From positions 1 through 44,067 of the forward strand of contig JAQXTR010000029.1 in NCBI GenBank assembly GCA_029219585.1: a stretch of DNA of 44,067 nt, read 5' to 3'. Position 1 is the first letter of the stretch, and the number at the start of each line of letters is the position of its first letter. This DNA comes from Clostridiales bacterium. Lineage in GTDB: Bacteria > Bacillota > Clostridia > UBA1381. Under the pieces are notes generated by a model that did no database searches, was not told where the DNA came from, and was given only the letters and a program-made list of their open reading frames with translations. Positions 1 through 7,779 of the stretch are shown piece after piece. A program made the translations under genes and the position numbers.

Positions 1-2214
1 ATCGAAATTTCAAGAAATGCCGCTGCCGAAGGTATAGTGCTGCTTAAAAACGAGGGCGGTCTGCTGCCCTTAAAGGACGGCAGAAGGGTTGCTGTATTCG
101 GTAAGGCGCAGTACGACTATGTGAAAGGCGGAGGCGGAAGCGGTGACGTAACAGTCAGATATGTGAGAAACATATATGACGGACTGAAAATCAAGGAGTC
201 CGAGGGGAAAATCAGTGTTTATGACGGGCTTATTGATTTCTACAGGACCGAAATGGAAAAGCAGTATGCCGAAGGTAAGGAAAATGGGCTTACCGAGGAG
301 CCTGAAATACCGGAAAAGCTTGTTGCGGGCGCAAAAGCGTATACAGATACGGCTATTATTACAATATGCCGTTTCTCCGGCGAGGGCTGGGACAGAAAGG
401 GCGAGATGCATGACGGTGATTTCTATCTCAGTGAGCAGGAGGAAAAAATGGTAAATACCGTGATCGGTAATTTCAAAAATGTTATTGTCATAATCAACGC
501 AGGCGCTCAGACCGATTCGGAATGGTATCATTCCGATGACAGGATCGCATCGGTGCTTTACGCATGGCAGGGCGGCATGGAGGGAGGTCTTGCAACTGCC
601 GATGTGCTGTGCGGAGATGTTAACCCTTCGGGCAAGCTGGTGGATACCTTCGCAAAGAGATTTTCGGATTATCCGTCATCAGAGAGCTTTTCGGAGTCGG
701 ATGACTATGTAAAATACTATGAGGATATATACGTAGGCTACAGATATTTTGAAACCGTACCGGGAGCGAAGGAAAGAGTAAATTATCCGTTCGGCTTCGG
801 ACTGTCTTATACGGATTTTGACATATCCTGTATCTCAGCCCGGCTCAGCGGCGATAAAATCAAGGTAAGCGCCGTTGTCACAAATACCGGCAGTGTGAGC
901 GGCAAGGAGGTTGTGCAGGTGTACTACAGCGCGCCCCAGGGATTGCTTGGCAAGCCGGTATACGAGCTTCCGGGCTTTAAAAAGACAGATTTGCTCGCTC
1001 CCGGCGAATCAAGAACCGTATATATTGATTTTCCGGTAAGCAGTATGGCAAGCTATGACGACACAGGCAAGCTTTCGATGTCATCATATGTGCTTGAAAA
1101 GGGCAGCTATAAATTTTTTGTCGGAAACTCTGTACGCAATACCGTCAAAGCGGATTACGAGTATACGGTTGAAGCCGACACCGTAACCGAGCAGTTGTCT
1201 CAGCAGGCAGCCCCGGTAAGGCTTGAAAAGCGTATGTTCTCTGACGGCAGCTTTGAGAAAATGCCCTCATACACGAATAATATATACAAAAATGAATATA
1301 AAGAAAATACCGCATCGGCGCCGGAGGAGACCGCAAAATTAATAGATGTTTACGAAGGAAAGGTAACGTTAGATGAATTTATTGCCCAACTCACTGATGA
1401 CGAGCTCGTGGGACTTACATACGGACAGCCGAATACCGCCGCCGCGAACACCTGCGGTATGGGTAATCTTGAGAAATACGGAATACCCAACGTAATGACA
1501 GCAGATGGACCTGCCGGACTGCGTATAAATAAGGAGGTAGGCGTTGTGACGACCGCATTCCCATGCGCGACAATGATAGCGTGTACATGGGACCCGGATA
1601 TCATGTATAAAATAGGTGTTACCGGTGCAAAGGAGGTAAAGGAGAATAATATCGGAATATGGCTGACGCCGGCTCTGAATATTCACAGAAATCCGCTTTG
1701 CGGCAGAAACTTTGAGTATTATTCCGAGGATCCGCTTATCGCGGGAAAAATGGCGGCGGCGAAGGTAAGAGGCATACAATCTCAGCACATTGCGGCATCC
1801 GCAAAGCATTTATGCGCAAACAACAAGGAAGTGAACAGGCTTGATTCGGATTCGATAGTATCAGAGAGAGCACTCCGTGAGATCTATCTCAAGGGCTTTG
1901 AAATCTGCGTCAAGGAATCACAGCCGTGGACAGTTATGTCATCATATAACATAGTAAACGGTACTAGAGCCTCGGAAAATCATGACATAATCACAAATAT
2001 ATTAAGAGGCGAATGGGGCTTTGAGGGCATGGTTACATCGGACTGGTGGAATCATGCCGAGCAGTACAGGGAGCTTAAGGCAGGGAATGATGTCAAAATG
2101 CCGATAGGACAGCATGAGGCTGTAATGCAGGCGCTCTCAGACGGAAAAATATCCAGAGCGGAAATTGAAGTCTGCGTAAAACGGCTGCTTGAAATGATAA
2201 TGAAGATAGATTAA
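1..2214 (+). CDS. GH3 beta-glucosidase with permuted domains (5' partial)
   Basis: Family 3 glycoside hydrolase, probably cytoplasmic because no secretion signal is visible in what remains. The reading frame is open from base 1, so the true start lies upstream. The GTG at 37 sits inside the conserved AAEGIVLLKNEGGLLPL motif and is not a start. Domain order is reversed relative to the usual family: the alpha/beta-sandwich domain comes first (SGEGWDR motif at about 376-396, where the acid/base Glu is expected), then a fibronectin-III-like domain (about 780-1150), then the TIM-barrel domain. In the barrel, KHLCANNKE and VTSDWW are recognisable, with the nucleophile Asp expected at 2041-2043. Reversed GH3 enzymes are known from Ruminococcus albus and Butyrivibrio. 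The next gene is a GH13 enzyme, so this is a small sugar-utilisation locus. The exact substrate cannot be read from sequence. Confidence 0.93.
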   Translation: MEISRNAAAEGIVLLKNEGGLLPLKDGRRVAVFGKAQYDYVKGGGGSGDVTVRYVRNIYDGLKIKESEGKISVYDGLIDFYRTEMEKQYAEGKENGLTEEPEIPEKLVAGAKAYTDTAIITICRFSGEGWDRKGEMHDGDFYLSEQEEKMVNTVIGNFKNVIVIINAGAQTDSEWYHSDDRIASVLYAWQGGMEGGLATADVLCGDVNPSGKLVDTFAKRFSDYPSSESFSESDDYVKYYEDIYVGYRYFETVPGAKERVNYPFGFGLSYTDFDISCISARLSGDKIKVSAVVTNTGSVSGKEVVQVYYSAPQGLLGKPVYELPGFKKTDLLAPGESRTVYIDFPVSSMASYDDTGKLSMSSYVLEKGSYKFFVGNSVRNTVKADYEYTVEADTVTEQLSQQAAPVRLEKRMFSDGSFEKMPSYTNNIYKNEYKENTASAPEETAKLIDVYEGKVTLDEFIAQLTDDELVGLTYGQPNTAAANTCGMGNLEKYGIPNVMTADGPAGLRINKEVGVVTTAFPCATMIACTWDPDIMYKIGVTGAKEVKENNIGIWLTPALNIHRNPLCGRNFEYYSEDPLIAGKMAAAKVRGIQSQHIAASAKHLCANNKEVNRLDSDSIVSERALREIYLKGFEICVKESQPWTVMSSYNIVNGTRASENHDIITNILRGEWGFEGMVTSDWWNHAEQYRELKAGNDVKMPIGQHEAVMQALSDGKISRAEIEVCVKRLLEMIMKID

Positions 2215-2260
2215 AAAACTTATATTATTATAATCAATCATGAAAGGAAGTGCTTCTGCT

Positions 2261-3805
2261 ATGAAAAAAGCATTAAAAAACGCTGTATTTTATGAGATAT
2301 ACCCGCAGAGCTTTAAGGACTCAAATTCAGACGGGATAGGTGACTTTAACGGAATAATAGAAAAGCTGGACTATATTGAGGATATGGGCTTTACTGCGAT
2401 ATGGATGAATCCGTGCTTCGCATCTCCGTTTGCTGATGCAGGCTATGATATTGAGGATTATTACAGCACCGCGCCGAGATACGGTACCAATGAGGATTTA
2501 AAGCGGCTGTTTAACGAGGTTCACAAGAGAAATATGTATATAATTCTCGACCTTGTCCCGGGGCATACATCAGTAAACTGTAAGTGGTTCAAGGAGTCTG
2601 TAAAGCCGGAACAGAATGAATACAGTGGCCGATATATCTGGACAGACTCTGTTTGGGAGGATTGCGGTGGCGTATCGGACATAACCGGCTCACTGCGGGG
2701 CATTTCCCAGCGTGACGGCTGCTGCGCTCTGAACTTTTTTTCCACTCAGCCCGCGCTGAATTACGGTTTTGCAAAAATCACAAAGCCCTGGCAGTCGGCG
2801 GTAGACTCACCGGATGCTGCTGCGACGCGCAGAGCGCTGACTGATATTATATTGTTCTGGCTCGGTATGGGCTGCGATGGCTTTCGTGTGGACATGGCTT
2901 TCTCCTTGGTTAAGGATGATGAGGGACACAAGGAAACGATTAAGCTATGGCAGGATATTCTGGGGAAGGTCCACGACAGATTTCCCGAAGCGGTATTTGT
3001 ATCTGAATGGGGTCAGCCCAATCAATCTCTGCTTGCCGGTTATGATATGGACTTCCTTCTGCATTTCGGTCCCTCGCACTATAATGATCTGTTCAGAATT
3101 GATAATCCGTATTTTTCGGGAAAAGGGAATGGTGATTTATCGGGATTTTTTGACACATATATGGCAAACCGCACTCTTACGGAAGGGAAGGGACTAATCT
3201 GTATTCCTTCAGGCAATCATGATATGAAGCGTATTTCGTATAAGCTTGATACGGAGCATATTAAGCTTGCATATGCCTTTCTTATGTCTATGCCCGGTGT
3301 TCCGTATATATATTACGGAGATGAAATAGGTATGCGCTACCTTGACGGACTAACCTCGGTAGAAGGCGGATATGAAAGAACCGGTTCGCGATCGCCGATG
3401 CAGTGGGACAATACACCCAACAGCGGATTTTCCGCAGCGTCACTAGATAAGCTCTATATTATGACCGATCCGTCCGATGACAGACCTACGGTTGAAGATC
3501 AGCTTGCAAACGAGAACTCACTGCTTAATGAGCTAAAGAAGCTGATAGCAATAAGAAAGTCACACAGGGCTTTGCAGGAGTCGTCAGATATTGAGCTTGT
3601 TTCGGTAAAGTCCTATCCTTTGATTTATAAAAGAACAGCGGAGGACAGCACTATTCTTGTCGTTATCAATCCTTCCGACTCGCAGCATACGCAGTCCATT
3701 GACTCATATCCCAAAGAAGTCGTATATTCATATAACGGTGAATGCGAGTTTAAGGACGGAAAGCTCATAATTCCTCCATGCTCGGCATCTTTCATATTGC
3801 TATAG
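2261..3805 (+). CDS. GH13 alpha-glucosidase / alpha-amylase family enzyme
   Basis: Alpha-glycoside hydrolase of about 514 residues, close to the oligo-1,6-glucosidase/trehalose-synthase branch. It probably acts on short alpha-glucans in the cytoplasm, since no signal peptide is present. The start at 2261 is chosen because the Shine-Dalgarno GAAAGGAAG (2242-2250) overlaps the alternative ATG at 2240. The GH13 conserved regions are present: DLVPGHTS (Asp97, His102), GFRVDMAF (nucleophile Asp211), FVSEWGQP (acid/base Glu249) and GNHDMKR (His320-Asp321). An SPMQW motif follows, typical of this branch. Region I carries Gly where most members have Asn (usual form DxxxNH). The gene follows the GH3 gene by 46 bases and is probably cotranscribed with it. 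A bidirectional terminator lies just downstream. Confidence 0.92.
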   Translation: MKKALKNAVFYEIYPQSFKDSNSDGIGDFNGIIEKLDYIEDMGFTAIWMNPCFASPFADAGYDIEDYYSTAPRYGTNEDLKRLFNEVHKRNMYIILDLVPGHTSVNCKWFKESVKPEQNEYSGRYIWTDSVWEDCGGVSDITGSLRGISQRDGCCALNFFSTQPALNYGFAKITKPWQSAVDSPDAAATRRALTDIILFWLGMGCDGFRVDMAFSLVKDDEGHKETIKLWQDILGKVHDRFPEAVFVSEWGQPNQSLLAGYDMDFLLHFGPSHYNDLFRIDNPYFSGKGNGDLSGFFDTYMANRTLTEGKGLICIPSGNHDMKRISYKLDTEHIKLAYAFLMSMPGVPYIYYGDEIGMRYLDGLTSVEGGYERTGSRSPMQWDNTPNSGFSAASLDKLYIMTDPSDDRPTVEDQLANENSLLNELKKLIAIRKSHRALQESSDIELVSVKSYPLIYKRTAEDSTILVVINPSDSQHTQSIDSYPKEVVYSYNGECEFKDGKLIIPPCSASFILL

Positions 3806-3826
3806 GATAACAAAATAATCATGTTT

Positions 3827-3865
3827 AAAAGAGCAGTATCATGTAATTTTTGATACTGCCCTTTT
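3827..3865. terminator. Bidirectional Rho-independent terminator
   Basis: A near-perfect inverted repeat has arms AAAAGaGCAGTATCA and TGATACTGCcCTTTT around a short loop. It has A/T tracts on both sides and lies between the convergent GH13 and NUDIX genes, so it can end transcripts from both strands. Confidence 0.85.
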
Positions 3866-3878
3866 AAGTCTATTGCAA

Positions 3879-4406
3879 TTATTCTCTGTTCAACATATAC
3901 TTCAGCCAGGCAGAAAGACCGGCGCCATGCTTAAATTCCCCTGACCGTATTAATTGTTCTACCTCTTGCTCAGACATTAGCTCATACTTAATAAACTCAG
4001 AAAACTCCGTTTCAGCGTCAGTTTTCGATGAGCATTTTGCGTGGAATAAATAAATCATTTCATCCGTTGCTCCAAATGACGGATAGAATATGCCAAGCTC
4101 CTTAATCTCATCTGCAATAAATCCGGTTTCTTCTTTTATCTCACGAATCGCAGTCTCTGACGGTGTTTCGCCTTCATCAATAATACCGGCTGCAAATTCA
4201 TATGTCCATGATTTGATTGGATAACGGTATTCCTTTAGAACAACAAAGCCTTTTTCTGTTTCAATTATTGCGCAGATACCCGGCTTTATCTTTATAAAAG
4301 AATAATAAAACTGTTGATCGGCTGTTTTCAGCTTATCCTCTGTTATTTCAAATCTTGAAATTTTTATTGTATTGCTTGAAAGAACTTCAAATAATTCTGT
4401 ATCCAT
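3879..4406 (-). CDS. NUDIX hydrolase, ADP-ribose pyrophosphatase type
   Basis: NUDIX pyrophosphatase of 175 residues, most like ADP-ribose/ADP-sugar diphosphatases (NudF/YqkG group), which split nucleoside-diphosphate sugars to a sugar phosphate plus NMP. The complete NUDIX box is visible (G-x5-E-x7-REIKEETGF), preceded by the typical ending AAGIIDEGE. The start at 4406 is preferred over the upstream ATG at 4436 because GAAAGGCGGG sits eight bases before it. The gene converges on the GH13 gene and lies 72 bases downstream of the rpiR-like regulator, so it may be read from that promoter. Substrate preference is inferred from overall similarity only. Confidence 0.88.
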   Translation of the reverse strand: MDTELFEVLSSNTIKISRFEITEDKLKTADQQFYYSFIKIKPGICAIIETEKGFVVLKEYRYPIKSWTYEFAAGIIDEGETPSETAIREIKEETGFIADEIKELGIFYPSFGATDEMIYLFHAKCSSKTDAETEFSEFIKYELMSEQEVEQLIRSGEFKHGAGLSAWLKYMLNRE

Positions 4407-4478
4407 GATAACCCGCCTTTCTCTTTTTAACTTCATTAGTAAAACATCTGTTTATGTAAATATTATGTCTGCAAAACA

Positions 4479-5315
4479 TTAATATTTCTTGGACAAAAGG
4501 GAATGCTCGGTTTCTTTTATTGATTCAAGAGCCTGCGCTGAGCGGTTATAGACAATATAAAAATACAAAGCGTCAATAATTGCAAGCTGAACAATTCGTG
4601 AATTGAGCGCGAGTATATTATACTGCGTTTCGTCCGAGGAGGTAGAAAGAACAATGTCGCTGTGCTTTAAAACAGGGGATTTGCCGTTGTTTGTTATTGC
4701 AATTGTCGCGGCGCCGTGTTCTTTTGCTATTTTAAGCGCCTCGACTATATCCTTTGACGAGCCGGAATGGGATACAGCTATTGCTACATCACTTGAGGTA
4801 AGGTGTGACGCGGCAATAACCTGCATATGATTATCCGAATAAGCTACGGCATTCAGCCCGGCACGGAGAAATTTATGGCTTGCGTCCATTGCGACGGAAG
4901 CGGAATTTCCCAGACCGAAAATTACTATTTTATCCGCTCCGCATATCTTTTCAGCTGCAAGTCCGATTGCGTCGGGGTCAAGCGAGCGTTTTGTCAGCTC
5001 AAGCGCAAGATAAATATCGTTGCACACCTTTTCATACATCTCATAAGCACTGTCTCCGGCAGTTATATGGGTATTCACCGCAGAACCGCCGCCCTCCGAG
5101 GAGAGGGAGATTTTAAGCTTCTGGTAGCCGCTCAGTCCGAGCCGCTTTGAGAAGCGCACTATTGTCGCTTCGCTGCATCTGCATTTTTCCGCAAGCTCTA
5201 CAATGGACAGCGATATGATTTTTCCAGGGTTGTCCGCTATCCAGTCGGCAATCCTTTTTTCCGCGTTGCCCATACTGTTGTAAAGTATTTTTATTTTTAG
5301 AGAAATTTTGTCCAT
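4479..5315 (-). CDS. RpiR/MurR-family transcriptional regulator with SIS domain
   Basis: One-domain-plus-sensor repressor/activator of 278 residues. Residues 1-75 form the HTH_6 DNA-binding domain, with the characteristic LAEKCRCSEATIVRFSKRLG helix-turn-helix. Residues about 110-260 form a SIS phosphosugar-binding domain (IFGLGNSASVAMD, VAISHSGSSKD-like loops). This family senses phosphosugars and usually controls genes of amino-sugar or sugar catabolism next to it. Candidates here are the GH3/GH13 pair or a lost divergent gene. The start is supported by AAGGGGAA just upstream, and a near-consensus promoter lies at 5350-5378. Two palindrome-like sites flank that promoter, which suggests autoregulation. 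The ligand is unknown. Confidence 0.9.
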   Translation of the reverse strand: MDKISLKIKILYNSMGNAEKRIADWIADNPGKIISLSIVELAEKCRCSEATIVRFSKRLGLSGYQKLKISLSSEGGGSAVNTHITAGDSAYEMYEKVCNDIYLALELTKRSLDPDAIGLAAEKICGADKIVIFGLGNSASVAMDASHKFLRAGLNAVAYSDNHMQVIAASHLTSSDVAIAVSHSGSSKDIVEALKIAKEHGAATIAITNNGKSPVLKHSDIVLSTSSDETQYNILALNSRIVQLAIIDALYFYIVYNRSAQALESIKETEHSLLSKKY

Positions 5316-5349
5316 ACCGTTCCCCTTGAAAAAAATTTTTATTATCTAT

Positions 5350-5378
5350 ATTATACATCAACAAAAATAATTTGTCAA
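5350..5378 (-). promoter_or_regulatory. Sigma-A promoter of the rpiR-like gene
   Basis: On the minus strand TTGACA (5373-5378) and TATAAT (5350-5355) are both perfect consensus hexamers and are separated by 17 bases. They lie about 35 bases upstream of the rpiR-like start codon. Confidence 0.88.
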
Positions 5379-5412
5379 ATAAAAATAATTTTAGTTTTTT
5401 TATAAAAAAGTA

Positions 5413-5441
5413 TTGAAAAAATTTTCACAATATGATATAAC
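5413..5441 (+). promoter_or_regulatory. Divergent sigma-A-like promoter with overlapping palindrome
   Basis: TTGAAA (5413-5418), a 17-base spacer and TATAAC (5436-5441) with an upstream TG give a plausible promoter firing away from the rpiR-like gene. The palindrome TGAAAA-AA-TTTTCA (5414-5427) overlaps the -35 box and resembles RpiR-family operators. No intact gene follows. A related imperfect site, TGAAAAAAATTTTTA, occurs at 5327-5341, between the rpiR-like promoter and its start codon. Confidence 0.5.
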
Positions 5442-5465
5442 CCAAGTTTGCCACTTATAAACGAA

Positions 5466-5512
5466 AAAAGTCCGCTCTGTTACACTAAAAAATGTGATAA
5501 TAACGGACTTTT
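5466..5512 (+). terminator. Stem-loop, possible terminator of a short transcript
   Basis: Inverted repeat AAAAGTCCG (5466-5474) / CGGACTTTT (5504-5512). The 29-base loop can pair further internally (TTACAC with GTGATAA, imperfect). It lies about 20 bases after the expected start of transcripts from the promoter at 5413-5441. No U-tract longer than four is present, so terminator function is uncertain. Confidence 0.4.
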
Positions 5513-5541
5513 CGGCTTTGTTGTGCGATTTAATTTTTTAA

Positions 5542-5805
5542 GCGGGAATACTGGTATATGCTTATAAAATGAAGCGTGACGCGATGAAGCATCAGGGGAG
5601 CAGGCTAGAATTAACTTGTGAACAAAATGTCCACAAGTTAAAATCAATAGATCTGATAGGAGAGATAAGCGGCGAAAGCGGCAGGCAAATACAGAGATAC
5701 ATACGACTTACGGAGCTTATATTTCAGCTTATGGAGAAGGCGGATGAAAAAAGCATTCCCGTCACAGCCGGGACAGAGCTATCGTATATAGGATTGGAAA
5801 ATTAG
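5542..5805 (+). pseudogene. ParB-like partition protein gene fragment
   Basis: The frame open from 5542, just after a stop codon, encodes residues resembling the central DNA-binding part of ParB/Noc-type proteins carried by Clostridial conjugative elements and plasmids. Recognisable parts are AYKMKRDAMKHQGSR, GEISGESGRQIQRYIRL (helix-turn-helix) and ELSYIGLEN, where full-length relatives read ELSYL and continue. The N-terminal ParB box and everything after ELSY are missing. There is no start with a ribosome binding site; the ATG at 5569 is internal to the homology. This is therefore a remnant of a mobile element rather than a working gene. The family assignment rests on remembered motif similarity. 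Confidence 0.65.
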
Positions 5806-5936
5806 GATAGGGGAAAGGTGTTATTTCACATTTGTTTTATCATATTTCAATACAAGATGCAATATTATTATCAAAAGATGACAGGATTTTTAAAGAAAAA
5901 GCAATATTATTCATTTAATATTCAAAAAAAATATGG

Positions 5937-5942
5937 TATAAT
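5937..5942 (+). promoter_or_regulatory. Extended -10 promoter element
   Basis: TATAAT is preceded by TGG (extended -10), but only a weak -35 region lies 17 bases upstream. A transcript from here would run about 88 bases into the terminator at 6007-6037 and would contain no gene. Confidence 0.4.
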
Positions 5943-6006
5943 ACCTGACTTTAGAATCCAACTTTAAAAAATGGTGCAAGTTTGACATATTTTGACATAT
6001 AATGTA

Positions 6007-6037
6007 AGGCTGCTGCTCTCTTTGCAACAGCCTTTTT
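6007..6037 (+). terminator. Rho-independent terminator facing the transposase
   Basis: AGGCTGcTGC / GCAaCAGCCT stem with a seven-base loop, followed by five T residues on the plus strand. It lies just past the transposase stop codon and points into the transposase. It would block antisense read-in or end the short transcript from 5937. Confidence 0.75.
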
Positions 6038-6044
6038 AGGTACA

Positions 6045-7610
6045 TTAAATAATATAATTCAAGATAGATTGAATCTGCTTATCCGAAAGAAAATAGTGAT
6101 TAAGTGGTAAATCGAATTTGTCCGACAAATCATTGATAAGCTCAGATTCCGTTGTTGTATTGATATGCTTGCGTTCTGCTTTTGTTACTTTAAATCCTTT
6201 GATAAGCGAAAATATATCCGATGAAGAATATTTGTTTTCCAATACTTTGAACTGAAATATGCGCTCCAATAAAACAGTTATATAGCATATCAGAAAATGC
6301 CCTTTGATAGCATCAGTTGTTCGCGCAAAAACAGGTCGTGCATCCAAATCAGATTTCATAATTTTAAACGATTCTTCTATTCTCCATAGATTATGATATA
6401 TCTGATACATTTCTTCGTCCTTCATCTTCGTTTCTGATGTTACTAATAGGTTATATCCGGCAAACTTAAGATCTTTTTCTATCGCTTCTTCGTTAATACC
6501 AACTACTGCTTTTTTACCGTCTTTATCCGTGAAATTTACATATTTCCCCGATTCTCCGAATTGTGATTTTTTAGCCTGTGACATAGCCAGACTTCTTGCT
6601 TTTTCGACAAGTCTGTTGATTTCATATCTTTTTTTAGTTGCTAACTTAGGGTTATAGGTCAGAAGTCTTTTCTCTGTAAGCTGCACAGTAACTGTTTTGC
6701 CTTCAAATTCAAAAGTATATGGGAATGTATCAATACATGATTTATATCGATAAATAGTATTTCCTTTTTTATCTTTTACATCGGTAAACCCATTCTCTAA
6801 AAGTACCCATTCTCTTTCTTTTTGAGGAAGTCCTTTAACAGACTTAGAAAACAGATAACCATCTCCATGTTTCTTGGAAAAAGCGATATTTTGAGCACAG
6901 TTCAGCCCCTTATCAGCTACATGTATGGTTCTGCCTTTAATATTATTGCTGTTTTTTAACTCATCTATGACATTTCTCATGATTGGTTTTTCTGATTCGT
7001 TTCCGGGATATAGCTTCATGCCGATAGGAATTTGATTTTTGTCTAAAAGCAAACCCAAACCAACAATAGGCTCTTTTTTGTTTTCTTTGCTGGGTCCCCT
7101 TTTTCTGAAATCATCTTCTCTATCAATTTCAAAATAAAAGTTCGTACAGTCAAAATATGTATTATCAGTATCTAATCCGAATATTGCATTTGTTTGCACA
7201 GTAAATAACTCTACAAATTTTCTATAGTTACGACCGATAAATCCTAAACCTGCTAAAAGTTGGTCATAAGAGAAATTGTATTCATGATACAAATATGGTA
7301 ATACGTCATGAAAGGTTCTGAGTTTACTGCAAGGGTTTACACTTCTTGCGTACACCAAAGAAGATAGTAGCTCAAAAAGGTCATATTCAAACTCATTGGT
7401 AAGTTTAAAGTAATCAACATATTTCTTTATCTGCAGCCTAGTCATGAGACTTTTCAGAGGGAAGTAACCCAGATAATGAACAGGTGATTTATCGGAAATC
7501 TTTCTCACTGAGTCTTCCTTTTTAGCATTATTCAGAGCATCAACTTCTTTTTGAAAATGCGCAACAGGATCAGCAATACCGTTTGCGATATGTGTTTCAA
7601 TAGATTGCAA
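6045..7610 (-). pseudogene. IS1634-family DDE transposase, N-terminally truncated
   Basis: DDE transposase of the IS4 superfamily, IS1634 type. Visible catalytic motifs are TYFDCTNFYFE (first Asp), HVADKGLN (second Asp) and the YREK-type signature WRIEESFKIMKSDL with the third acidic residue, followed by RPVFARTTDAIKGH. The 521 residues begin inside the protein: relatives are about 560-600 residues and start with a basic beta-rich segment that is missing here. Upstream of the TTG at 7610 the same frame continues only to TGA codons near 7640, and no ribosome binding site is seen. The element is therefore probably inactive on its own. It lies in the ParB-fragment scar upstream of secD. Confidence 0.8.
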
Positions 7611-7678
7611 AGACTTGTAACATCTATGAGCAGTCTCTCATTCTCATTCAAAAACCGTGGAGAAGTTAAAAAAAAGAC

Positions 7679-7707
7679 TTGACTTAAAACGCGTAAAGTT
7701 GTATAAT
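7679..7707 (+). promoter_or_regulatory. secDF promoter
   Basis: TTGACT (7679-7684), a 17-base spacer and a perfect TATAAT (7702-7707) lie 73 bases before the secD start and immediately outside the IS remnant. Confidence 0.88.
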
Positions 7708-7779
7708 AGTCTTATGCTGTTATTATAATGGGTGAGTTTTGATATGCTCATCTAAAAAAGAAAGGAATGTTAAACGCAA

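Larger units (their letters stand above)
5316..6044. other. Intergenic scar region, A/T rich
   Basis: This stretch between the rpiR-like gene and the transposase remnant has no intact gene. It holds the divergent promoter region, one stem-loop, a ParB-like gene fragment (5542-5805), an isolated extended -10 promoter (5937-5942) and a terminator (6007-6037). A tandem TTTGACATAT repeat is at 5981-6000. The combination of a plasmid/ICE gene fragment and a truncated IS points to repeated insertion and deletion here. Confidence 0.7.
6007..7645 (-). mobile_element. Truncated IS1634-like (IS4 superfamily) insertion sequence
   Basis: Element remnant defined by its transposase gene and the terminator after it. 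I could not find matching terminal inverted repeats between 5940-6044 and 7610-7680. The right end runs almost directly into the secD promoter (7679), leaving no room for the missing transposase N-terminus and right IR. The boundaries given are approximate. Confidence 0.6.

Noticed and set aside
5542-7680. Active mobile element or toxin-antitoxin/defence island
   Set aside because: Only a ParB fragment and a truncated transposase are present; there is no integrase, recombinase, toxin or defence gene.
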